Shown: positions 1 to 7,149 of the stretch, piece after piece
How positions within the stretch are numbered: position 1 is the stretch's first letter
Layout of the letters: every line of letters starts with the position of its first letter
DNA from: JAAYZM01 sp964510785
GTDB lineage: Bacteria; Actinomycetota; Actinomycetes; Actinomycetales; Cellulomonadaceae
Assembly: GCA_964510785.1 (NCBI GenBank)
Contig: CAZECM010000124.1
Span: 1 to 7,247, forward strand
Length of the DNA: 7,247 bases
Direction of reading: 5' to 3'
The notes under the pieces: model-generated
Told to the model about the DNA's origin: nothing
Seen by the model: the letters and a program-made list of their open reading frames with translations, nothing else
Databases searched by the model: none
Position numbers and translations under genes: made by a program

Positions 1-608
1 TGCCGCCGCAGGGCGGGCGCAAGCATCCGCACCAGGAGTTCATCCAGATCGACACGACGAACGTGCTGTTCATCGTGGCCGGTGCCTTCGCGGGGCTCGA
101 CGACATCATCGCGGCGCGCGCCCGCAAGCGCGTGGTCGGCTTCGGCTCGGCGCTCGTCGAGGCCCAGGACGAGACGGACCTGTTCGCCGAGGCGCGCCCC
201 GAGGACCTGCACAAGTACGGGCTCATCCCCGAGTTCATCGGGCGCTTGCCGATCATCGGCGTCGTGAACCACCTCGATCGGGACGCGCTCGTGCGGATCC
301 TCACCGAACCCCGCAACGCGCTGGTCAAGCAGTACCAGCGCATGTTCGAGATCGACGGCGTCGAGCTCGAGTTCACCGAGGAAGCGATCGACGCGGTGGC
401 GGACAAGGCGCTCGAGCGGGGGACGGGCGCGCGCGGCCTGCGCTCCATCCTCGAAGAGGTGCTCCTCAAGGTCATGTTCGAGGTGCCGAGCCGCGACGAC
501 GTCGCGAAGGTGCTCGTCACGCGTGAGGTCGTGCTCGAGAACGTCAACCCGACGCTCGTGCCTCGCACGGCACCGGTCAAGCGCACCCCGCGCGAGAAGA
601 GCGCGTGA
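1..608 (+). CDS. clpX: ATP-dependent Clp protease ATP-binding subunit ClpX, C-terminal part (5' end outside window)
   Basis: ClpX is the AAA+ hexameric unfoldase that recognises substrates and feeds them into the cytoplasmic ClpP peptidase. The frame starts at base 3 and shows the last 201 residues, roughly half of a usual ~425-residue actinobacterial ClpX. Walker A and B lie upstream of the window. Visible in order (numbering from the first full codon) are the RKH pore loop (residues 6-8, in QGGRKHP), the sensor-1 strand (about 17-26), a VGF tripeptide at 45-47 where ClpP-docking ClpXs carry IGF or LGF, the arginine finger R81 in EFIGRLP, and sensor-2 R144 in GTGARGLR. The tail is short and basic, as in mycobacterial ClpX. 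The TGA stop overlaps the start of the chorismate mutase gene, so the two are co-transcribed. Identity is certain; only the 5' half is missing. Confidence 0.97.
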   Translation, partial: PPQGGRKHPHQEFIQIDTTNVLFIVAGAFAGLDDIIAARARKRVVGFGSALVEAQDETDLFAEARPEDLHKYGLIPEFIGRLPIIGVVNHLDRDALVRILTEPRNALVKQYQRMFEIDGVELEFTEEAIDAVADKALERGTGARGLRSILEEVLLKVMFEVPSRDDVAKVLVTREVVLENVNPTLVPRTAPVKRTPREKSA

Positions 609-916
609 GCCACGAGCCTGCCGGCGCCATCCCGCCGGAGCTCGCCGCCCTGCGCGCCTCGATCGACAACATCGACGCCGCGCTCGTGTACCTGCTGGCC
701 GAGCGGTTCCGGGCCACCCAGCAGGTGGGCCATCTCAAGGCTGCGCGAGGTCTTCCGCCGTCGGACCCCTCGCGTGAAGCCGTGCAGATCGCCCGCCTCC
801 GTGAGCTCGCCGAGCAGTCCGGACTGGACCCGCACTTCGCGGAGAAGTTCCTCAACTTCATCGTCGAGGAAGTCATCCGCCACCACGAGGAGATCGCGGC
901 GACGTCCCCCGACTGA
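605..916 (+). CDS. chorismate mutase, monofunctional AroQ type
   Basis: This enzyme rearranges chorismate to prephenate, the first committed step to phenylalanine and tyrosine, in the cytoplasm. The 103-residue protein is an all-helical AroQ domain of normal monofunctional length. Aligned by eye to the E. coli P-protein mutase domain, the active-site positions are R17 (LR.xID motif), R34 (LLAER), K45, D54, R57 and E58 (SDPSRE). The position of E. coli Gln88 appears to be a histidine near 94, and Ser84 appears to be a valine; these last two depend on an ungapped alignment. The GTG start at 605-607 overlaps the clpX stop (GTGA), which suggests translational coupling. Only a weak purine-rich stretch (GAGAAGAG, 594-601) stands in for a ribosome binding site. 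No ACT or prephenate dehydratase domain is attached. Placement behind clpX is, from memory, common in Micrococcales. Confidence 0.9.
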   Translation: MSHEPAGAIPPELAALRASIDNIDAALVYLLAERFRATQQVGHLKAARGLPPSDPSREAVQIARLRELAEQSGLDPHFAEKFLNFIVEEVIRHHEEIAATSPD

Positions 917-929
917 CCCGCCCGCCACT

Positions 930-1015
930 CCCGCGAGGTAGGTATAGCCGCGGCGACGTAGGGCCGAGGGGTGCGTACTCGGTACTACATCGCGCCCTCG
1001 GTACTACTTCGCGGG
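930..1015. repeat. four-unit long imperfect palindrome between convergent genes
   Basis: Two direct copies of a 17-nt unit, CTCGGTACTACATCGCG (978-994) and CTCGGTACTACTTCGCG (997-1013), differ at one base and are separated by 2 bp. Degenerate copies in the opposite orientation lie at 953-968 (13 of 16 match) and from 932 (CGCGAGGTAG then drifting). The result is a nested palindrome. An inner stem pairs 953-968 with 978-993 (16 positions, 2 mismatches, one G.U, 9-nt loop). An outer stem pairs 930-941 with 1004-1015 (12 bp including one G.U). It fills nearly all the space between the stops of the chorismate mutase and acyl-CoA ligase genes. It could act as a bidirectional terminator without a U-tract, or be a REP-like intergenic element. 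Structure is read directly; function is inferred. Confidence 0.75.
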
Positions 1016-2815
1016 TCAGGAGTAGAGCGCCTCGATCTCCGCGGCGAAAGTTCTGTGCACCTCGGCGCGCTTGACCTTCAGCGACGGGGTCAGGAAGCCG
1101 TTGGCCTCCGTGAAGTCCGTGCTCAGCACGTGGATCTTGCGGATCGACTCCGCCCGGGAGACCGCCTCGTTGGCTCGTTCGACGGCCTTGTCGAGGGCCG
1201 CGAGCACCTCGGGGTGCACGGCGGCCTGCTCCACCGTGAGCTGCTCGACGCCGCGCGCGGCCAGCCACCCGGGGAGCATCTCCGCGTCGAGCGTCACGAG
1301 GGCGCCGATGAACGGCTTCTGGTCACCGACGACGACCACCTGGCTCACGAGCGGGTGGCCGCGCAGCCTGTCCTCGAGCAGCGTGGGCGCGACGTTCTTG
1401 CCGCCGGCCGTCACGATGATCTCCTTCTTGCGGCCCGTGATCGTCAGGCAGCCGTCGTCGTCGAGCGAGCCGAGGTCACCCGTGTGGAACCAGCCGTCCA
1501 CGAGCGACTCGGCCGTGGCCTCGACGTCGTTGTGATAGCCGCGGAACACGTGGGGACCGGCGATCTCGACCTCGCCGTCGTCGGCGATCCGGAACGAGAC
1601 CCCGGGGAACGGCGGGCCCACCGTGCCGACCTTGACCTTGCCGGGGCGGTTCACGGCCGACGGCGCGGTCGTCTCGGTCAGGCCGTACCCCTCGAGCACG
1701 TTGAGGCCGAGCCCCCGGTAGAAGTGGGAGAGCCGCTCGCCGAGGGGTGCGCCACCGGAGACCGCGAACTCCGCCGCCCCGCCGAGGGCGCCCCGCAGCT
1801 TGTGCAGCACGAGCCGGTCCGCGAGCCGGTGCTGCGCCTTGAGGGCCGCGCCGGGCCCGTCCGGGGTGTCGAGGGCGCGTGAGTAGACGATCGCCGTCTT
1901 CGCGGCCCACCGGAACAGCTTGAGCTTCGTGCCGGCGCCGGCCTTCTGCTCGGCGGAGTTGTAGACCTTCTCGAACACGCGCGGCACGGCGAGGATGAAC
2001 GTCGGCTTGAAGGAGCCGAGGTCCGCGACGAGGTTGCCGGTGTCGGTGTGGCCCAGCACCGCGCCCGTGTGGACGCACAGCACCTGGATGAAGCGCGCGA
2101 ACACGTGCGCGAGCGGCATGAACAGCAGGGTGCGCGAGTGCGGCATCGCGCACACGACCTTGAGCCCCTCGGCGCCCGAGGCCGTGAGGAACACGAAGTT
2201 GCCGTGGGTCAGCTCGGCACCCTTGGGCCGACCCGTGGTCCCGGAGGTATAGATGATGGTCGCGAGGTCGGCGGCGCCCACGGCGGACGAGCGGTCCCGC
2301 ACCTCGGACTCGGGCACGTCCACCCCGGCGGCGGTGAGCCTGCCGAGGGCGTCCTCGTCGATCACGAGCACCTTCGACAGCCCCGGCAGGCCCGGCTTCG
2401 CCTGTGCGACGACGGCGGCGTGCGCGGCGCTCTCGACCACGGCGAGCCGCACACCGGCGTCGGAGGCGATCCAGCGCACCTGCTCGGCAGAGCTCGTCTC
2501 GTACACCGGCACGGACACGCCGCCCACGGCCCACACGGCGAAGTCGAGCACCGTCCACTCGTAGCTCGTGCGGCTCATGATGGCCACGCGGTCGCCCACG
2601 GCGATCCCCTCCGCCACGAGCCCCTTCGCGACGGCGAGCACCTCGGCGTCGAAGGCCCGCGCGGTCACGGGCGTCCACACCTCGCCGAGCGCCGACTTGC
2701 GCTCGAAGAGGGGCTTGTCTCCGCTCGCCGCGACGCGCGCCGCGAGGATCCCCGGGATGGAGCTCCCCGGGTCCACGACGACGTCGGTCGGTGTGCTCGT
2801 GAGGGTCAGTGCCAT
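1016..2815 (-). CDS. long-chain fatty acid--CoA ligase (AMP-forming), FadD15-like
   Basis: This ANL-superfamily enzyme activates fatty acids to acyl-AMP and then acyl-CoA for lipid synthesis or degradation. The 599-residue length is normal for the FadD15 type. Visible motifs are the P-loop YTSGTTGRPKG (189-199), the acyl-adenylate motif EGYGLTET (375-382), GWFHTGD (441-447, with the ribose-binding Asp447), the linker region GRKKEIIVTAGGKN (461-474) and a C-terminal PSLKVKR whose Lys580 is the likely adenylation lysine. No signal peptide or membrane helix is evident, so it is cytosolic or peripheral. The ATG at 2815 is chosen because AAGGAG lies 6 nt upstream and the N-terminus fits the family. 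The frame stays open far upstream through valS in another frame, so a gene caller could wrongly extend it. It follows valS by 65 bp on the same strand, probably in one operon. The exact chain-length preference cannot be read from the sequence. Confidence 0.93.
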   Translation of the reverse strand: MALTLTSTPTDVVVDPGSSIPGILAARVAASGDKPLFERKSALGEVWTPVTARAFDAEVLAVAKGLVAEGIAVGDRVAIMSRTSYEWTVLDFAVWAVGGVSVPVYETSSAEQVRWIASDAGVRLAVVESAAHAAVVAQAKPGLPGLSKVLVIDEDALGRLTAAGVDVPESEVRDRSSAVGAADLATIIYTSGTTGRPKGAELTHGNFVFLTASGAEGLKVVCAMPHSRTLLFMPLAHVFARFIQVLCVHTGAVLGHTDTGNLVADLGSFKPTFILAVPRVFEKVYNSAEQKAGAGTKLKLFRWAAKTAIVYSRALDTPDGPGAALKAQHRLADRLVLHKLRGALGGAAEFAVSGGAPLGERLSHFYRGLGLNVLEGYGLTETTAPSAVNRPGKVKVGTVGPPFPGVSFRIADDGEVEIAGPHVFRGYHNDVEATAESLVDGWFHTGDLGSLDDDGCLTITGRKKEIIVTAGGKNVAPTLLEDRLRGHPLVSQVVVVGDQKPFIGALVTLDAEMLPGWLAARGVEQLTVEQAAVHPEVLAALDKAVERANEAVSRAESIRKIHVLSTDFTEANGFLTPSLKVKRAEVHRTFAAEIEALYS

Positions 2816-2821
2816 GGTGCG

Positions 2822-2827
2822 CTCCTT
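2822..2827 (-). promoter_or_regulatory. ribosome binding site of the acyl-CoA ligase gene
   Basis: AAGGAG on the minus strand, 6 nt before the ATG at 2815. It decides the start in a frame that otherwise stays open for kilobases upstream. Confidence 0.85.
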
Positions 2828-2850
2828 CGCATCGGGACTCCCAGCACGAT

Positions 2851-2869
2851 ATCCCCGGTGTCCGAGGAT
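2851..2869 (-). terminator. small hairpin between valS and the acyl-CoA ligase gene
   Basis: Read on the minus strand, ATCCTCGG-ACA-CCGGGGAT forms an 8-bp stem (one G.U) with a 3-nt loop, 11 nt after the valS stop. On the plus strand the wobble pair becomes a C/A mismatch, so the structure favours the minus transcript. No T-run follows it. It may be a weak or partial terminator, or an RNA-processing site that lowers expression of the downstream gene. The 65-bp gap is otherwise featureless apart from the ribosome binding site. The role is uncertain. Confidence 0.3.
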
Positions 2870-2880
2870 CTCTGGGGACC

Positions 2881-5562
2881 TCAGGCGTTCTTGGGTGGGG
2901 CTTCGCCGAGCTCGATCCCACGCGCGGTCAGCTGCTCCACGCCGTCGTCGGCGATCACCTCGAGCGTCGGCGCGCGACCCGCGGCACGCACGTCCCCGAG
3001 CGCCGCGGTCACGTGGGCGACGCCGGCGGTGGGCACGGCGAGCGTGCCCGCGAGGACGGGGGTGCGCTGGGAGAGCTTGGCCTCGGACTTCGCCTTGCGC
3101 ACGGCGGCGAGGGCCTGGCCGACGACGGCGAGCTGGCCCGGGTCCGCGTCTCCCGCGGCACCGCGCAGCGCGGGCGACTCGGGCCATGCCGCACGGTGCA
3201 CCGACGGGGAGACGGAGGTGCGCCACCACGACCAGACCTCCTCCGTGGCGAACGGCAGCACGGGGGCGAAGAGGCGCAGCAGGGTGTCGAGCGCGATGAC
3301 GAGCGCAGCACGCGCCGAGGCCGTCTGGGTGGGTGTCACCGTGATCGCCGAGTCGCCGTCGGACCCGTACGCGCGGTCCTTGACGAGCTCGAGGTAGTCG
3401 TCGCAGAACGTCCAGAAGAACGTCTCCGTGAGCTCGAGCGCGCGGGTGTGGTCGTAGGACTCGAGCGCGGACGTCGCGGCGTCGACCACGTCGGCCAGCC
3501 CCGCGAGCATCGCGCGATCGAGCGGCTCGGTCACCGCGGAGTGGTCGAGCGCGACGTCGGTTCCCGTGATCGTCAGGGCGAACTTCGAGGCGTTGAGGAC
3601 CTTGATCGCGAGGCGTCGGCCGATCTTCATCTGGCCTTCCTCGAACGCCGCGTCGGTGCCGAGGCGTGCCGAGGCGGCCCAGTAGCGCACCGCGTCCGAG
3701 CCGTGCGTCTCGAGCAGCCCCATGGGCGTGACGACGTTGCCCTTGGACTTCGACATCTTCTTGCGGTCCGGGTCGAGGATCCAGCCGGAGATCGCGGCGT
3801 GCGCCCAGGGCAGCGAGCCGTGCTCGAGGTGGGAACGCACCACGGTCGAGAAGAGCCACGTGCGGATGATGTCCTGACCCTGCGGGCGCAGGTCCATGGG
3901 GAACACGCGGGAGAACAGGTCCTCGTCGAACAGCCAGCCGCCCGCGATCTGGGGCGTGAGCGAGCTCGTCGCCCACGTGTCCATGATGTCGGGGTCGCCC
4001 ACGAACCCGCCGGGCTCGCCACGCTGGTCCGCGGTGTAGCCCGGGGGGACGTCGCTCGACGGGTCCACGGGCAGGGCCGACTCGTCCGGCACGATGACGG
4101 CGTCGTGCTGGATCTCGCCGTCGGCGGAGATCGGGAACCAGACGGGGATGGGCACGCCGAAGAAGCGCTGGCGCGAGACGAGCCAGTCCCCGTTGAGGCC
4201 ACCCACCCAGTTCTCGTAGCGCACCCCCATGAAGGACGGGTGGAAGTCGAGCTCGGTGCCGCGGGCGAGCAAGGCCTCGCGCAGCTCCGCGTCGCGCCCG
4301 CCGTTGCGGATGTACCACTGGCGTGACGTGACGATCTCGAGGGGCTTGTCGCCCTTCTCGTAGAAGTTCGCCATGCGGTTCGTCTTGACGGGTTCGCCGT
4401 CCAGGTCGCCGGACTCGCGCAGGGCGGCGACCACGCGCTCGCGGGCCGTGAACGTCGTGGCACCCGTGATCTCGGCGAAGCGCTCGCGGGCGCTCGCGTC
4501 GGTGATCCACTCGGGCGTCTCGGCGAGGATCCGCCCGTCGCGGCGCACGATCGAGCGCGTGGGCAGGTCGAGCTCGCGCCACCACTGCACGTCCGTGAGG
4601 TCGCCGAAGGTGCAGCACATCGCGATGCCGGCGCCCTTGTCCGGTTCGGCGGCCGGGTGGGGCAGGACGGGCAGCTCGACGCCGTACAGCGGGGAGCGCA
4701 CCGTGGTGCCGAAGAGGGGCTGGTAGCGCTCGTCGTCGGGGTGGGCGATGAGCGCGACGCACGCGGCGAGCAGCTCGGGCCGCGTCGTCTCGATGTAGAC
4801 GGGCCCCCCGCCGTCGGCTCGGTGGAAGGCGACCTTGTGGAAGGCGCCCGGGTAGTCGCGCGCCTCGAGCTCGGCCTGGGCCACCGCCGTCTGGAACGTC
4901 ACGTCCCACAGGCCCGGCGCCTCGGCCTGGTACGCCTCGCCGCGAGCGAGGTTGCGCAGGAACGCCGTCTGCGCCACGGCCTGGGCGCGGCGGTCGATGG
5001 TCTGGTACGAGTGCGACCAGTCGACGCTCAGGCCCAGGTGCCGCCACAGCGCCTCGAACTGGCGCTCGTCCTCGACCGTGAGCCGCTCGCACAGCTCGAT
5101 GAAGTTGCGGCGGCTGATCGGGATCTGGTCGCCGGGCTTGACCGTCTTGCCGTCCGTGCCCTCGTGCGGGGGCTCGAAGCCCTCGGTGTAGGGCAGCGAC
5201 GGGTCGCAGCGCACGCCGTAGTAGTTCTGGACGCGACGCTCGGTGGGCAGGCCGTTGTCGTCCCAGCCCATCGGGTAGAAGACCCGCTGGCCGCGCATGC
5301 GCTGGAAGCGCGCGACCACGTCGGTGTGCGTGTAGGAGAACACGTGCCCCACGTGCAGCGAGCCGGAGACCGTGGGCGGGGGCGTGTCGATCGAGAAGAC
5401 CTGCTCGCGCGTCGCGGTGCGGTCGAACGCGTACGTCCCGGCGTCCTGCCACGCGGCGTCCCAGCGATCCTCGAGGCCGTCGAGGGAGACCTTGTCCGGT
5501 ACGACCCCGGCGCCCGGGGACGTCGGCGGGGTCGTGGACGCGGTGGGGTGCAGGTCGCTCAT
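2881..5562 (-). CDS. valS: valine--tRNA ligase (class Ia, archaeal-like type)
   Basis: ValS charges tRNA(Val) with valine and hydrolyses mischarged threonine in its CP1 editing domain. The protein has 893 residues. The ATP-binding HIGH motif is HVGH (70-73, in PPPTVSGSLHVGH) and KMSKS is intact (602-606). The CP1 editing domain spans roughly 225-390, with TTRPE at 259-263. An anticodon-binding helical domain follows (about 650-800). After HVGH it reads GWDDNGLPTE (99-108) instead of the TDHAGIATQ of E. coli-type ValS. The C-terminus also lacks the usual long coiled-coil arm and ends in a short basic and alpha/beta tail. Both traits fit the archaeal/Rickettsia-like type 2 ValS. The ATG at 5562 is preferred over an in-frame GTG at 5586 because a GGGAG sequence sits between them. 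It is divergent from the aminotransferase and upstream of the acyl-CoA ligase gene. Confidence 0.95.
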   Translation of the reverse strand: MSDLHPTASTTPPTSPGAGVVPDKVSLDGLEDRWDAAWQDAGTYAFDRTATREQVFSIDTPPPTVSGSLHVGHVFSYTHTDVVARFQRMRGQRVFYPMGWDDNGLPTERRVQNYYGVRCDPSLPYTEGFEPPHEGTDGKTVKPGDQIPISRRNFIELCERLTVEDERQFEALWRHLGLSVDWSHSYQTIDRRAQAVAQTAFLRNLARGEAYQAEAPGLWDVTFQTAVAQAELEARDYPGAFHKVAFHRADGGGPVYIETTRPELLAACVALIAHPDDERYQPLFGTTVRSPLYGVELPVLPHPAAEPDKGAGIAMCCTFGDLTDVQWWRELDLPTRSIVRRDGRILAETPEWITDASARERFAEITGATTFTARERVVAALRESGDLDGEPVKTNRMANFYEKGDKPLEIVTSRQWYIRNGGRDAELREALLARGTELDFHPSFMGVRYENWVGGLNGDWLVSRQRFFGVPIPVWFPISADGEIQHDAVIVPDESALPVDPSSDVPPGYTADQRGEPGGFVGDPDIMDTWATSSLTPQIAGGWLFDEDLFSRVFPMDLRPQGQDIIRTWLFSTVVRSHLEHGSLPWAHAAISGWILDPDRKKMSKSKGNVVTPMGLLETHGSDAVRYWAASARLGTDAAFEEGQMKIGRRLAIKVLNASKFALTITGTDVALDHSAVTEPLDRAMLAGLADVVDAATSALESYDHTRALELTETFFWTFCDDYLELVKDRAYGSDGDSAITVTPTQTASARAALVIALDTLLRLFAPVLPFATEEVWSWWRTSVSPSVHRAAWPESPALRGAAGDADPGQLAVVGQALAAVRKAKSEAKLSQRTPVLAGTLAVPTAGVAHVTAALGDVRAAGRAPTLEVIADDGVEQLTARGIELGEAPPKNA

Positions 5563-5573
5563 GGTGGTCGATT

Positions 5574-5578
5574 CTCCC
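5574..5578 (-). promoter_or_regulatory. probable valS ribosome binding site
   Basis: GGGAG (followed by AA) on the minus strand, 11 nt before the ATG at 5562. The spacing is slightly long. It lies inside the sequence that a GTG start at 5586 would translate, which argues for the ATG start. Confidence 0.55.
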
Positions 5579-5654
5579 AGAACCACGGACCGGGTCGCGC
5601 ACGCATTTCGCGGTGGCCCGGCGAAGGCGGGACTAGGCTCGCGAACCAGAGCTC

Positions 5655-5661
5655 AAGGAGG
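5655..5661 (+). promoter_or_regulatory. ribosome binding site of the aminotransferase gene
   Basis: AAGGAGG, near-perfect complement to the 16S 3' end, with 4 nt between it and the ATG at 5666. This sets the start and suggests strong translation. Confidence 0.88.
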
Positions 5662-5665
5662 AGAG

Positions 5666-7038
5666 ATGACCCTGCCCGACGACGACGCCGCGCGCGACTC
5701 GGCCCCCGCTCCGACCGCCCTCGAGCTCGACCGTGCGCACGTGTTCCACTCCTGGTCGGCGCAGGGATCGCTCAAGCCCCTGACGATCGCGGGCGGGCAG
5801 GGCTGCGAGCTCTGGGACGACGACGGGAAGCGATACCTCGACTTCTCCTCGCAGATGGTCAACACGAACATCGGTCACCAGCACCCCGCCGTCGTGCAAG
5901 GCATCGTCGAGCAGGCTCGCACCCTCGCGACCGTGGCCCCGAACCACGCGAACCTCGCCCGCGGCCGGGCGGCCCAGCTCATCACGGCGCGCGCGCCCGA
6001 GGGCATGGACAAGGTGTTCTTCACCAACGGCGGTGCGGACGCGATCGAGAACGCGATCCGCATGGCGCGACTGTTCACGGGCCGCGACAAGATCGTGTCG
6101 TCCTACCGCTCGTACCACGGCAACACGGGGGCGGCCGTGGTCGCGACGGGCGACTGGCGGCGCATGCCGAACGAGTTCGCCCGCGGGCACGTGCACGCCT
6201 TCACGCCGTACCTGTACCGCTCAGAGTTCTTCGCGACCACGCCCGAGGAGGAGAGCGAGCGGGCGCTGCGGCACCTCGAGCGCGTCATCGTCTCGGAGGG
6301 GGCGGGGACGGTCGCGGCCGTGCGGCTCGAGACCGTGCCCGGGACGGCCGGGATCCTCGTGCCGCCCCCCGGGNNNNNNNNNNCCGTACGTCGAAGCCGT
6401 CGAACGCGAACCACTCCCCCGTGCGGGAGATCTGCGACCGGCACGGCGTGCTGCTCGTCCTCGACGAGGTCATGGCCGGGTTCGGGCGCACGGGAGAGTG
6501 GTTCGCGTTCGACGGCTTCGACGTACGGCCGGACCTCATCACCTTCGCCAAGGGGGTCAACTCCGGGTACGTGCCCGCGGGCGGTGTCATCATCTCCGAG
6601 CCGATCGCCGACCACTTCCGCGACCGCGTGTTCCCGGGCGGGCTCACCTACTCGGGGCATCCGCTCGCGATGGGGTCGATCGTGGCCGCACTTACGGCCA
6701 TGGCGTCCGAGGGCATCGTGGACAACGCGCGTCGCATCGGGGCCGAGGTGCTCGGGCCGGGCCTGCGGGCGCTCGCAGAGGCCCATCCTGCCGTCGTCGG
6801 CGAAGTCCGTGGTCTTGGCGTGTTCTGGGCCGTCGAGCTCGTGGCCGACGCCGCGACCCGCGAGCCGCTCGGCGCCGCTGGCATGGCTGCTGTCAGGGCC
6901 GCGTGCCTGGACCGTGGCCTCATCCCGTTCGTCGCCGAGAACCGTATCCACGTGGTGCCACCCTGCATCATCAGCGACGCCGAGGCCGAGCGCGGCCTGG
7001 CCATCCTCGACGAGGCGCTGGCCACGCTCCCCGCCTGA
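5666..7038 (+). CDS. class III PLP-dependent aminotransferase, interrupted by an assembly gap
   Basis: This is an aspartate-aminotransferase-superfamily class III enzyme, of the omega-amino acid/taurine:pyruvate-like kind, which transfers an amino group from an amine or omega-amino acid to a keto acid. Residues 1-236 are read from 5666 to 6373, with a phosphate-binding TNGGADA (120-126) and the aromatic YHG motif near 150. After the gap the reading frame shifts by one and resumes at VREICDRHG (6421). The PLP-N1 aspartate is at 6463-6465 (LVLDEVMAGFGRTG) and the Schiff-base lysine at 6550-6552 (TFAKGVNSGY). It ends at 7038. The two parts total 236 + 205 residues. The family usually has about four residues (YLxG-like) between PPPG and VRE, giving ~445 residues, normal length. 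The frameshift is therefore best explained by the 10 Ns plus ~37 spurious bases, not by a true lesion. The substrate cannot be told from sequence alone. Confidence 0.88.
6374..6383. other. assembly gap (10 Ns)
   Basis: Ten undetermined bases fall inside the aminotransferase gene, directly after the codons for VPPPG. The run follows a GC-only stretch (CCGCCCCCCGGG) that would be hard to sequence. The length looks like a placeholder rather than a measured gap. Confidence 0.98.
6384..6425 (-). repeat. inverted copy of 6487-6528 at the contig edge (probable artefact)
   Basis: These 42 bases are the reverse complement of 6487-6528 with one mismatch (C at 6417 opposite A at 6495). The true aminotransferase sequence appears to resume at about 6417-6421, sharing GTGCG with the end of the copy. 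The arms are separated by 61 nt. Because the copy sits exactly at a gap edge and breaks a conserved stretch of the enzyme, I read it as a template-switch or misassembly product. Confidence 0.9.
6487..6528 (+). repeat. source arm of the 42-bp inverted repeat, within the aminotransferase
   Basis: This arm is genuine coding sequence for RTGEWFAFDGFDVR, in register with the class III family, so it is the donor rather than the copy. Confidence 0.88.
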
Positions 7039-7149
7039 CGGAGCCCTCTGCGCCACCCGCCCCGCCCACGTCAATATCGACCACGTGATCGTCATGCCGA
7101 CCGATCAGGCGACGGTGTACAAGGTGCACCGCCGCGAGCTTGAGAAAAC

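Larger units (their letters stand above)
5563..5665. promoter_or_regulatory. divergent intergenic region, valS / aminotransferase promoters
   Basis: This 103-bp gap must hold the promoters for both divergent genes, unless they overlap coding sequence. For the plus strand, TAGGCT at 5634-5639 fits the relaxed actinobacterial -10 pattern TANNNT and lies 26 nt before the aminotransferase ATG, but I see no convincing -35 hexamer at the usual distance. No clear -10 is visible toward valS. I see no T-box: there is no room for the full leader. Individual promoter calls are weak. Confidence 0.4.

Noticed and set aside
930..1015. A CRISPR-like array from the two 17-nt direct repeats.
   Set aside because: Only two good direct copies with a 2-bp spacer, reversed partner copies, and no spacers of usable length.
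2809..4326. Long plus-strand frames antisense to valS (also 4657 onward) and to the acyl-CoA ligase (971-1882).
   Set aside because: Low-complexity Arg/Ala/Gly/His composition, typical of stop-poor antisense frames in high-GC DNA. They mirror strongly conserved genes.
1016..5602. A single minus-strand open frame of about 1,528 codons ending in the acyl-CoA ligase.
   Set aside because: The upstream ~930 codons are a shadow frame over valS, rich in Arg, Ala and Gly with no domain. The real gene starts at the ATG at 2815 behind AAGGAG.
5563..5665. A T-box or other leader regulating valS.
   Set aside because: The divergent gap is only 103 bp and no specifier stem, T-box bulge or terminator fold can be seen.
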